Of a stretch of DNA of 5,896 nucleotides, positions 1 to 5,374 are shown in pieces. Both the position numbers and the translations under genes were made by a program. Each line of letters begins with the position of its first letter. Positions within the stretch are counted from its first letter, which is position 1. The notes beneath the pieces were generated by a model. That model saw nothing but the letters and a program-made list of their open reading frames with translations. It did not search any database and was not told the origin of the DNA. Source of the DNA: a bacterium (lineage in GTDB: Bacteria > Vulcanimicrobiota > Vulcanimicrobiia > Vulcanimicrobiales > SCRA01); assembly GCA_028869325.1 (NCBI GenBank), contig JAGWST010000355.1, positions 1 through 5,896 on the forward strand. Direction: 5' to 3'.

Positions 1-1
1 G

Positions 2-286
2 ATGCGCACGGTGGCGGCATCGCTCGACGAGCAGAACGCCTCCAACGCGCAGATGAGCGAGACGGTGCTGGCCATGCACAATCTCACGGGGGTGGTAACG
101 GGCGCCGTGGAGCAACAGCGCAGCGCGCTGGAGAATGTGGTCCGTCTGGCCGCGGAGCTGGAGGCGGCAGCGCAGCAAGGCGTCGACGCCGCGGAAGATC
201 TGGGCACGCAGGCGCAAAGGCTGCACGGCGAGCTGAACGCGCCGCAGGTGGCACCGCTGCCGCTGCTCGCGCCGGCGTGGAACTAG
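2..286 (+). CDS. C-terminal fragment of a helical, chemoreceptor-like protein (5' end outside window)
   Basis: The reading frame is open from the left edge to a TAG stop at 284-286. The first ATG (bases 2-4) is probably an internal Met, so the gene is taken as 5'-truncated by the window. About 94 residues are visible. Residues 1-80 are almost entirely Ala, Glu, Gln, Leu and Val with heptad-like spacing and no proline, as expected of a long coiled coil. The stretch ending in EDLGTQAQRLHGEL resembles the closing helix of methyl-accepting chemotaxis proteins, which often end in an 'LxxQAxxLxxxV' pattern. The last 14 residues are Pro/Ala/Leu rich and look like a disordered tail. The conserved MCP hairpin tip that would settle the assignment is not in the window, and other coiled-coil proteins remain possible. 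The gene converges on truA, with 16 bases between stop codons. Confidence 0.5.
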   Translation: MRTVAASLDEQNASNAQMSETVLAMHNLTGVVTGAVEQQRSALENVVRLAAELEAAAQQGVDAAEDLGTQAQRLHGELNAPQVAPLPLLAPAWN

Positions 287-306
287 CGGCCTGTACCGGC
301 CGCTAG
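283..306. terminator. Perfect 9-bp inverted repeat spanning both stop codons; putative bidirectional terminator
   Basis: CTAGCGGCC (283-291) and its exact reverse complement GGCCGCTAG (298-306) are separated by the 6-base loop TGTACC. The left arm contains the TAG stop of the upstream plus-strand gene (284-286). The right arm contains the TAG stop of truA read on the minus strand (303-305). The stem is GC-rich in its inner part, but no T tract follows on either strand. It is therefore not a textbook intrinsic terminator. Position between convergent genes makes a bidirectional termination or transcript 3'-end role the most likely reading. Confidence 0.55.
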
Positions 307-1067
307 ATGGGCTCGACCAGAATCGTGCGATCCTCGTAGGTGGCGCCCGCAAAGTAGAGACCGGCGGCGGGTGCCGTATATCCGGCACGCCGGCGGTCGC
401 GCGAGGCGAGGATCGCCGCCATCTCCGCGGGATCGCGGCGCCCCTGCGCCATCTCTACCAGCGTCCCGATCAAGATGCGCACCATGCGATGGAGAAATCC
501 ATCGCCCCGCACGGCGATCACGATCGTCTCCCCACGGCGCTCTGCGCGCAGCTCGCGGAGGGTACGAACGGTCGCTCCCTGCTCCGGCAGAACGCCGCAG
601 AAGGCTCGAAAATCTCGCTCACCCAGCACCGAGCGCGCGACCCCGTTGAAGACCTCCACGTCGATGGGATGCCAAGCGTGGTGGACGCGCGAGCGCAGCA
701 GCGCGGGACGCTCGGGGCGGTTGAGGATGACGTAGCGGTAGTGGCGCTCGCGCGCCGAGAAGCGCGCCGAGAAGGCCGGCGGCATCTCCTCCGCCTCGCG
801 CGTGCAGAGGTCGTGCGGCAAGACGGCGTTGAGCGCGGGAACCAAGCGGCGCAAGGGAAAGCCGCCGGCGGTATGCAGCGAGACCACCTGCGCGGTGGCA
901 TGAACGCCTGCGTCGGTCCGCCCGGCTGCCGCTACCACGATCGGCTCCCGCATCAGCAGCGTGAGCGCGCGCTGCAACTCGCCCGCCACCGTGCGCAACT
1001 CGGGTTGATACTGGAGGCCATGAAACTCCGTGCCGTCGTACTCGACGACGAGACGGATGGTCCTCAC
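303..1067 (-). CDS. truA: tRNA pseudouridine(38-40) synthase TruA
   Basis: TruA isomerises uridine to pseudouridine at positions 38-40 in the anticodon arm of many tRNAs, in the cytoplasm. The predicted protein is 254 residues, close to the usual 245-270. The N-terminus reads RLVVEYDGTEFHGLQYQ, the typical family opening. GRTDAGVHA at 49-57 carries the catalytic aspartate, D52. Later blocks include FSARFSARERHYRY, DFRAFCG near the middle and the C-terminal GDGFLHRMVRILIGTL, all characteristic of TruA. The start is a GTG at 1067-1065, chosen because the family N-terminus begins right there and GGGAGG lies 4 bases upstream. The same frame stays open upstream to 1538, but that part is antisense-free noise in a second frame of cobB. 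The GTG overlaps the cobB TGA stop (GTGA), so translation is probably coupled to cobB. The gene ends in the 283-306 hairpin. Confidence 0.96.
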   Translation of the reverse strand: MRTIRLVVEYDGTEFHGLQYQPELRTVAGELQRALTLLMREPIVVAAAGRTDAGVHATAQVVSLHTAGGFPLRRLVPALNAVLPHDLCTREAEEMPPAFSARFSARERHYRYVILNRPERPALLRSRVHHAWHPIDVEVFNGVARSVLGERDFRAFCGVLPEQGATVRTLRELRAERRGETIVIAVRGDGFLHRMVRILIGTLVEMAQGRRDPAEMAAILASRDRRRAGYTAPAAGLYFAGATYEDRTILVEPI

Positions 1068-2401
1068 GCGCCCTCCCGGCGCCGGCGGCAGACCTCCACG
1101 AAGCGCGAGATGGCGCGATCGCCGGGCAGAAAGTGGCGGTGCATGAATGCCGCCAACACGTTCTCGCGACGCGCCCCGCCGCGGCCGCCCCCCTCGTAGG
1201 CGTAGGCGGGCGACTCGTGCAGATGATTCGATGCGTAGTGAAACTCGTAGCCGCGCAGCGTATCGCGAGCGCGGTCGAGCGGCGTGTCGCCCAGCGCCCG
1301 TGCGCGCCGGTAGCCGATGCGCAGGCGCGGCTGAATCATCGACGTGTCGCCGCGTAGCGCGCCCACCATCGAGAAGCAGCCGCCAGCGGTCTTCAGCCGC
1401 TCGGCCAGGTACATCATCCCGCCGCACTCCGCGTAGGTCGGCATCCCATCGGCGATGGCGGCCGCGATCTCCGCGCGCAGCGCGGCGTTCGACTCCAGCT
1501 CCCGGCCATGGAGCTCCGGATAGCCGCCGCCGATCCACAGCCCGTGGACGCCGGGCGGCAACGTGCCCTCGCGCAGCGGGGAGAAGGTCACCGGCTCGGC
1601 GCCCGCGTGGCGCAGCGCCTGGTGCGTCTCCGCGTAGGTGAACCAGAAGGCCTCGTCGTGCGCCACCCCAACGCGCACCGGCTCGCCCTCGGCGCGCTCC
1701 TGCTCCTGCGCGCTATCGGACAGCGCGCGCCGGCCGCCACGCGGGAAGAGCTCGTCGAGCGAGAGTTGCGCGGCCAGGTGCGCGCCCAGGCGCTCCACCG
1801 CCGCCGCGCGCGCGGCAACCCCACGCGCATCGAGACCAAGATGGCGCTCGCCGGCGGCAAAGGCGGGATCGTTGGGAATGCCCGCCAAGACGCGCACGCC
1901 GGCTTGCGCGCAGGCGCGCCGGACCGCGCGCTCGTGCGTCTCGCCGCCAGTGCGGTTCAGGATCACGCCGGCAAAGCGCAGCCGCGGGTCGAACTGGAGG
2001 CAGCCCAGTGCGATCGCCGCGGCCGTCTGCGAACAGGTCCAGAGGTCGAGAACGAGCACCACGGGGAGATCGAGCAGCGCGGCGACGCGCGCGCTGGAGG
2101 TCTCGCTGTCGTCGTCGCCGTCGTGCAGGCCCATCATCCCCTCGAAGACCAAGGCGTCGGCGTTGCGTCGTGTCTGGCGCACGTTACGCTGCACGCCCTC
2201 GTCCCCGTCGAGCCAGAGATCGACGTTGTGCGCCGGCCGCCCGCAGACGCGAGCATAGAAGGCGGCGTCGATATAGTCGGGACCGATCTTGTACGCCTGC
2301 ACGCTGCGGCCGGAGCGCGTCAGCGCCGCGCAGAGCGCCGTAGCGACCAACGTCTTGCCTTGGCCGGTTCCGGGCGCGGCGACGAGTACGGCGGCGTCCA
2401 T
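1064..2401 (-). CDS. cobB: Cobyrinate a,c-diamide synthase (CobB/CbiA family)
   Basis: This enzyme uses ATP and glutamine to amidate the a and c side chains of (hydrogeno)cobyrinic acid in cobalamin biosynthesis, in the cytoplasm. The predicted protein is 445 residues, the normal size. Residues 1-215 form the ATP-dependent synthetase domain: P-loop-like APGTGQGKT (9-17), KIGPDYID (38-45) and EGMMGLHDG (87-95). Residues 242-440 form a class I glutamine amidotransferase domain: GGGYPELHG (291-299), YAECGGMMYL (323-332) with nucleophile C326, GYEFHYA (384-390) and HRHF (421-424) near the end with the probable catalytic histidine. A charged linker (about 220-240) joins the domains. The ATG at 2401 has GGAAGAAG 8 bases upstream and directly precedes the P-loop strand. 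The frame extends to 2680, but that part opposes the SDR gene and is rejected. Whether the substrate belongs to the aerobic or anaerobic route cannot be read here. Sequence does not formally exclude a related amidase such as CfbB of coenzyme F430 synthesis, but a bacterial cobalamin role is far likelier. No other cobalamin gene is in the window. Confidence 0.93.
   Translation of the reverse strand: MDAAVLVAAPGTGQGKTLVATALCAALTRSGRSVQAYKIGPDYIDAAFYARVCGRPAHNVDLWLDGDEGVQRNVRQTRRNADALVFEGMMGLHDGDDDSETSSARVAALLDLPVVLVLDLWTCSQTAAAIALGCLQFDPRLRFAGVILNRTGGETHERAVRRACAQAGVRVLAGIPNDPAFAAGERHLGLDARGVAARAAAVERLGAHLAAQLSLDELFPRGGRRALSDSAQEQERAEGEPVRVGVAHDEAFWFTYAETHQALRHAGAEPVTFSPLREGTLPPGVHGLWIGGGYPELHGRELESNAALRAEIAAAIADGMPTYAECGGMMYLAERLKTAGGCFSMVGALRGDTSMIQPRLRIGYRRARALGDTPLDRARDTLRGYEFHYASNHLHESPAYAYEGGGRGGARRENVLAAFMHRHFLPGDRAISRFVEVCRRRREGA
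1072..1077 (-). promoter_or_regulatory. Shine-Dalgarno of truA inside the cobB 3' end
   Basis: Read on the minus strand the sequence is GGGAGG, four bases (GCGC) before the GTG start of truA. It lies within the last codons of cobB. It supports the GTG start at 1067, and the overlap suggests re-initiation by ribosomes finishing cobB. Confidence 0.6.
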
Positions 2402-2447
2402 GAGGGTGGCTTCTTCCGCCGGGGAGCCGGCACCTCGACGACCGAAC
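2402..2447. promoter_or_regulatory. 46-base divergent intergenic region between cobB and the SDR gene
   Basis: The start codons of cobB (minus) and the SDR gene (plus) face away from each other across 46 bases. Any promoters must sit here or reach into the opposite coding region. I see no convincing -35/-10 pair in either direction and no clear operator palindrome. The role is inferred from the layout alone. Confidence 0.35.
2410..2417 (-). promoter_or_regulatory. Shine-Dalgarno of cobB
   Basis: On the minus strand GGAAGAAG lies 8 bases upstream of the ATG at 2401-2399. It favours this start over in-frame upstream codons, including an ATG that lies close to the opposing SDR start. Confidence 0.5.
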
Positions 2448-3233
2448 ATGCTCGTCATGGAGCAGCGCATCGTCGATCTTTTCTCCCTGCAGGGGCGTAC
2501 CGCCGTGGTCACGGGCGCGACGCGTGGCCTGGGGCTCGCGATGGCCAAGACGCTGGGCGCCGCCGGAGCGCGCGTCATCGTCTGCGGGCGCACCGTCGAA
2601 GGGACGGAAGGGGCCGCTCGCGAGCTCGTCGCCCACGGGACAGTAGCGTTCGGCATGACGTGCGACGTCCGCGACGCCAACCAAGTCGCCGCCTTCTTCG
2701 CTCACGTCGAGCGGCGCCACGGAGGCGTGGACGTCCTGGTCAACAACGCCGGCATCAGCCCGCTCTACGGCGGCATCGAGCGCATCGGCAACGCGCAATG
2801 GGATGAGATCCTCGAGATCGACCTGCGGGGGGCCTTCTATTGCTCGCGCGCGGCCGCACCGCACATGAAGAGCCGCAAGCGCGGCTCCATCATCAACGTC
2901 TCCTCCGTGCTCGGCGAGGTCGGCGAGGCGAAGCTTGCCGCATATGCCGCCGCAAAGGGTGCGCTCAACCAGCTCACGCGCTCGCTGGCGCTGGAGCTGG
3001 CGCCGCACGGCGTGCGCGTGAACGCGGTGGCCCCGGGCTTCTTCGCCACCGATATGACCAAGGGCATGATGGAGCATCCGAAGCACGGGCCGGCGCTCAC
3101 CGCGACGATCCCGATGGGCCGCGTCGGGACGCCCGAGGAGCTTGGGGGTCTGGTACTGCTGCTGGCCTCCGACGCCTCCGCGTACATCACGGGCTCCGTG
3201 ATGACCATCGACGGCGGCTACACCGCGCAGTAA
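2448..3233 (+). CDS. SDR-family NAD(P)-dependent oxidoreductase
   Basis: This is a classical short-chain dehydrogenase/reductase of 261 residues (usual about 250), a single Rossmann domain. It shows the cofactor motif TGATRGLG (22-29), an Arg after the second strand (CGRT, R48) suggesting NADP(H) preference, CDVRD (72-76), NNAG (99-102), catalytic S153 in VSSVLG, YAAAK (Y166, K170), APGFFATDM after strand 6 and the C-terminal TIDGGY. The position usually held by the tetrad Asn is Asp here (D125 in IDLRGAF). The N-terminal LFSLQGRTAVVTG is reminiscent of FabG or gluconate 5-dehydrogenase-like members. The substrate cannot be assigned: 3-ketoacyl-ACP, sugar acids and others all remain possible. 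The ATG at 2448 is chosen, with another in frame at 2457. Neither has a good ribosome site; a GGGGAG lies 21 bases before 2448, too far to be typical. The frame is open upstream to 2289, but that part is antisense to cobB. Confidence 0.92.
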   Translation: MLVMEQRIVDLFSLQGRTAVVTGATRGLGLAMAKTLGAAGARVIVCGRTVEGTEGAARELVAHGTVAFGMTCDVRDANQVAAFFAHVERRHGGVDVLVNNAGISPLYGGIERIGNAQWDEILEIDLRGAFYCSRAAAPHMKSRKRGSIINVSSVLGEVGEAKLAAYAAAKGALNQLTRSLALELAPHGVRVNAVAPGFFATDMTKGMMEHPKHGPALTATIPMGRVGTPEELGGLVLLLASDASAYITGSVMTIDGGYTAQ

Positions 3234-3290
3234 GCCCGCTCACATCGGCGGGGGGAACCTTTCCGCAGCTTCCGCCGTTCCTCATGTACT

Positions 3291-3298
3291 GGGAGGAG
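3291..3298 (+). promoter_or_regulatory. Strong Shine-Dalgarno of the small secreted protein gene
   Basis: GGGAGGAG ends 7 bases before the ATG at 3306. It is the best ribosome site on the plus strand of the window and fixes the start of the following gene. The 72-base gap after the SDR stop otherwise holds no recognisable promoter. Confidence 0.7.
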
Positions 3299-3305
3299 AG
3301 CAACC

Positions 3306-3833
3306 ATGCTGCAGGCGACACGCACAGGCTTGTCGGTCGGAAAGGCGCTCGTTGCGCTGTTCATCATCGCTGCGCTGACGCTGGGCGTGCTGACGCCGAG
3401 CCTTGCCGAAACCGCGGGCCAGCGCTCGACGCGCAACATCATCCTCGGCGCGGCGGCGCTGACGGCGGGGATCATCATCTACAACAACATCCACCACAAG
3501 CAACTCGCCCACAATACGGTGGTCGGCTACACGCGTAACGGTGGGACGGTCTACGCCGACGGCCGCGTGGTCTACCCGAATGGGACCAGCTACTACCTGA
3601 GCAACGACGGCCGGAACACCTGCGGCTACGACGGCGACGAGGAGCCCTGCGGACAGTACGCCCGCGCCTATGCCTGGCACGACAACGGATTTCACCGCGG
3701 CTGGTACAAGCAGCACCGCCACCATGGCGAGAACGACGACGGCTGGCAGCAGCAGAATGGCCAGAACGGCCAAAACGGCCAGAACGAGGACGGCGACTAC
3801 AACCACTCCCACGACCGCGAGAACCGCCAGTAG
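3306..3833 (+). CDS. Small secreted or membrane-anchored protein of unknown function with Gln-Asn-Gly repeats
   Basis: The 175-residue product is not a family I can name. Residues 1-13 are positively charged (R6, K13), 14-29 are hydrophobic (ALVALFIIAALTLGVL), and PSLA at 31-34 gives a plausible signal peptidase I site after A34, or after A37. A second hydrophobic, Gly/Ala-rich segment at about 45-59 could be a membrane anchor or the hydrophobic start of the mature chain. Residues 74-100 are rich in Tyr, Gly and Asn (for example GGTVYADGRVVYPNG), like short beta-hairpin repeats. C106 and C115 could form a disulphide outside the cytoplasm. From about 125 the chain is His/Asn/Asp/Gln-rich and probably disordered, with QNG triplets at 150-160. 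An envelope location is inferred; no enzymatic motif is visible. It follows the SDR gene by 72 bases on the same strand, and cotranscription is possible. The good ribosome site and G/C third-base bias support it as a real gene. Confidence 0.85.
   Translation: MLQATRTGLSVGKALVALFIIAALTLGVLTPSLAETAGQRSTRNIILGAAALTAGIIIYNNIHHKQLAHNTVVGYTRNGGTVYADGRVVYPNGTSYYLSNDGRNTCGYDGDEEPCGQYARAYAWHDNGFHRGWYKQHRHHGENDDGWQQQNGQNGQNGQNEDGDYNHSHDRENRQ
3753..3788 (+). repeat. Four tandem 9-base units encoding Gln-Asn-Gly
   Basis: The units are CAGAATGGC (3753), CAGAACGGC (3762), CAAAACGGC (3771) and a last copy CAGAACGAG (3780) that departs in its final codon. They are in frame and encode QNG-QNG-QNG-QNE. Copies differ only at silent third positions apart from the final codon. 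This is consistent with repeat expansion followed by drift, and the copy number could vary between strains. Confidence 0.8.
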
Positions 3834-3840
3834 GCCTATC

Positions 3841-3862
3841 GCGGCGGGATGGCCCGCGCCGC
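3841..3862. terminator. GC-rich hairpin in the 32-base convergent gap before lysS
   Basis: GCGGG (3844-3848) pairs with CCCGC (3853-3857) around the loop ATGG. The stem can be extended by GCG (3841-3843) with CGC (3860-3862) across a two-base bulge. It lies between the TAG of the secreted-protein gene (3831-3833) and the TAG of lysS (3866-3868). There is no T tract on either side, so a termination role for both converging genes is inferred from position and stem strength only. Confidence 0.4.
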
Positions 3863-3865
3863 GCC

Positions 3866-5374
3866 CTAGAGCGGGCGCTGCAGCGGGAAGAGAATGACGT
3901 CGCGGATCGACTGCTGATCGGTCAGGAGCATCACCAGGCGGTCGATCCCAATGCCGATGCCGGCCGTCGGCGGCATCCCCACCTCCAAAGCGGTGACGAA
4001 GTCCCAGTCCGGCGGCGGCGTCTCGGCGTCGCCGCTGGCGCGGTCGTGGGCCTGTTCTTCGAAGCGCCCGCGCTGATCGTCGGGGTCGTTGAGCTCCGAG
4101 AACGCGTTGCACGCCTCCATGTTGGCGATGAAGAGCTCGTAGCGCTCCGTCAGCTCTGGGTCGTCGGCGCGACGCTTTGCCAGCGGCGAGAGCAGCACGG
4201 GGATGTCCATCACGAAGGTCGGGTCCGCCAAGTGCGGCTCGACCACCGCCTCGAAGATCTTGTCGAGGGCGTGCGCGTGCGAGGGCGGCTTGGGGATACC
4301 CAGCGAGATCGCGATCCGTTCCGCCCCCGCCGGGCTGAGCAGATCGGCGCGCGCGTAGCCGCCGCGCTCGCGTAAGGCATCCAAGTAGCGCACCCGCTTG
4401 AAGGGGCGCGCGAAGTGCAGGGAGCGCCCGCCGTAATCGATGCGGTCCTTGCCGCCGGTGACCATGCCCACCAAGTGGACAAAGAGCTCCTCGGTGAACT
4501 GGGCCATCTCCTCGTAGCTCCAGTAGGCGGCGTAGAGCTCGAGCATCGAGAACTCGGGATTGTGCTTGGTGTCGATGCCCTCGTTGCGGAAGATGCGCCC
4601 GATCTCGTAGACGCGCTCGATGCCGCCCACGACCAGCCGCTTGAGATAGAGCTCGGTGGCGATGCGCAGATTCAGCTGGAGGTCGAGCGCGTTGTGGTGG
4701 GTCTGGAACGGACGCGCCGTGGCGCCGCCGGCGATGTTGATCAGCACCGGCGTCTCGACTTCAACAAAGCCGCGCGCATCGAGAAAGCGGCGCATCTCGG
4801 CGATGATGCGCGAGCGCAGCAGAAAGATCTCGCGCACCGCGGGGTTGACGGTGAGGTCGAGGTAGCGCTGGCGATAGCGGCGCTCCATGTCGACCAGCCC
4901 GTGCCACTTGTCGGGCAGCGGCAAGAGCGACTTGCAGAGCACCTCGTAGTGCTCGACCAGCAGCGAGAGCTCGCCCAGCTTCGTGCGCACGATCCGCCCC
5001 CGCGCGCCCAGCAGATCGCCGCGATCCACGTGCTTTTGGAACGCCTTGAGGCGCTCCTTACCGACGACGTCGGATTTGAAGAAGAGCTGGATCTTTCCGC
5101 TCTCGTCCCAGAGATCGGCGAAGGCGACGTTCCCCTGGCCGCGCAGGAGCATGAGCCGGCCCGCGACGGAGAAACGGTCATCCGCCTCGCCCCCGGCTGG
5201 CAGGTCCGCGAACCGGCGCTGCAGCTCCGCGGCGTGGGCCGTCACCTCGTAGCGGGTGACGGCATATGGGTCCGCGCCCGCAGAACGAAGCGCGGCCAGG
5301 TTTGCTCGCCTGGCCGCGATCAGTTCCGCTTCGCGGACCCCTAGCTCGGGCGTATCCATCCTTTCGCCGATCAA
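3866..5374 (-). CDS. lysS: Lysyl-tRNA synthetase, class II
   Basis: LysS attaches lysine to tRNA-Lys using ATP, in the cytoplasm. The 502-residue product matches the usual length of about 500. Residues 68-145 form the OB-fold anticodon-binding domain (SVAGRLMLLRGQGNVAFADL, then RTKLGELSLLVEHYEVL). The block KWHGLVDMERRYRQRYLDL (157-175) is a LysRS signature. The class II catalytic core carries motif 1 (GFVEVETPVL, 202-211), GGATARPF (216-223), motif 2 (FRNEGIDTKHNPEFSMLEL, 262-280) and motif 3 (GIGIGIDRLVMLL, 472-484). The C-terminus DVILFP is also typical. The start is uncertain. A TTG at 5374-5372 overlaps the greA TGA stop (TTGA) and has GAAGG 4 bases upstream, and was chosen for those reasons. 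An ATG at 5359-5357 would give 497 residues but has no well-spaced ribosome site. The gene forms an operon with greA. Confidence 0.96.
   Translation of the reverse strand: MIGERMDTPELGVREAELIAARRANLAALRSAGADPYAVTRYEVTAHAAELQRRFADLPAGGEADDRFSVAGRLMLLRGQGNVAFADLWDESGKIQLFFKSDVVGKERLKAFQKHVDRGDLLGARGRIVRTKLGELSLLVEHYEVLCKSLLPLPDKWHGLVDMERRYRQRYLDLTVNPAVREIFLLRSRIIAEMRRFLDARGFVEVETPVLINIAGGATARPFQTHHNALDLQLNLRIATELYLKRLVVGGIERVYEIGRIFRNEGIDTKHNPEFSMLELYAAYWSYEEMAQFTEELFVHLVGMVTGGKDRIDYGGRSLHFARPFKRVRYLDALRERGGYARADLLSPAGAERIAISLGIPKPPSHAHALDKIFEAVVEPHLADPTFVMDIPVLLSPLAKRRADDPELTERYELFIANMEACNAFSELNDPDDQRGRFEEQAHDRASGDAETPPPDWDFVTALEVGMPPTAGIGIGIDRLVMLLTDQQSIRDVILFPLQRPL

Noticed and set aside
1068..1538. 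An N-terminal extension of TruA in the same frame
   Set aside because: The extension overlaps cobB, is Arg-rich and lacks family similarity. The TruA family N-terminus begins exactly at the GTG at 1067.
2421..2426. GGGGAG as the SDR ribosome site
   Set aside because: It ends 21 bases before the nearest ATG (2448), well outside usual spacing, and there is no in-frame start codon at a suitable distance.
2402..2447. Cobalamin riboswitch ahead of cobB
   Set aside because: The gap is 46 bases, far too short for a cobalamin riboswitch of about 200 bases, and the sequence beyond codes for the SDR on the other strand. No B12-box-like element was seen.
2402..2680. An N-terminal extension of CobB
   Set aside because: It reads antisense through the SDR Rossmann domain. 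The CobB P-loop strand begins right after the ATG at 2401.
1508..2806. A 432-codon open frame on the plus strand opposite cobB
   Set aside because: It lies antisense to a clear CobB gene with all its motifs. Its product is Arg/Ala-rich, with no domain, ribosome site or normal composition. Long antisense frames are expected in high-GC DNA.
3246..3277. CGGCGG (3246-3251) and CCGCCG (3272-3277) as a terminator after the SDR gene
   Set aside because: The 6-bp arms are 20 bases apart, there is no T tract, and it lies just before the next gene's ribosome site. In DNA this GC-rich such pairs occur by chance.
3282..4112. A 276-codon minus-strand open frame with a long Val/Ala-rich stretch resembling membrane helices
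   Set aside because: The Val/Leu-rich region is the reverse reading of Gln/Asn/Asp codons of the secreted protein, and the rest overlaps lysS in another frame. It is not a membrane protein gene.
4415..5344. A 309-codon plus-strand open frame opposite lysS
   Set aside because: It is a shadow of lysS: its product mirrors lysS codons, shows no family motif, and has no supporting start signal.
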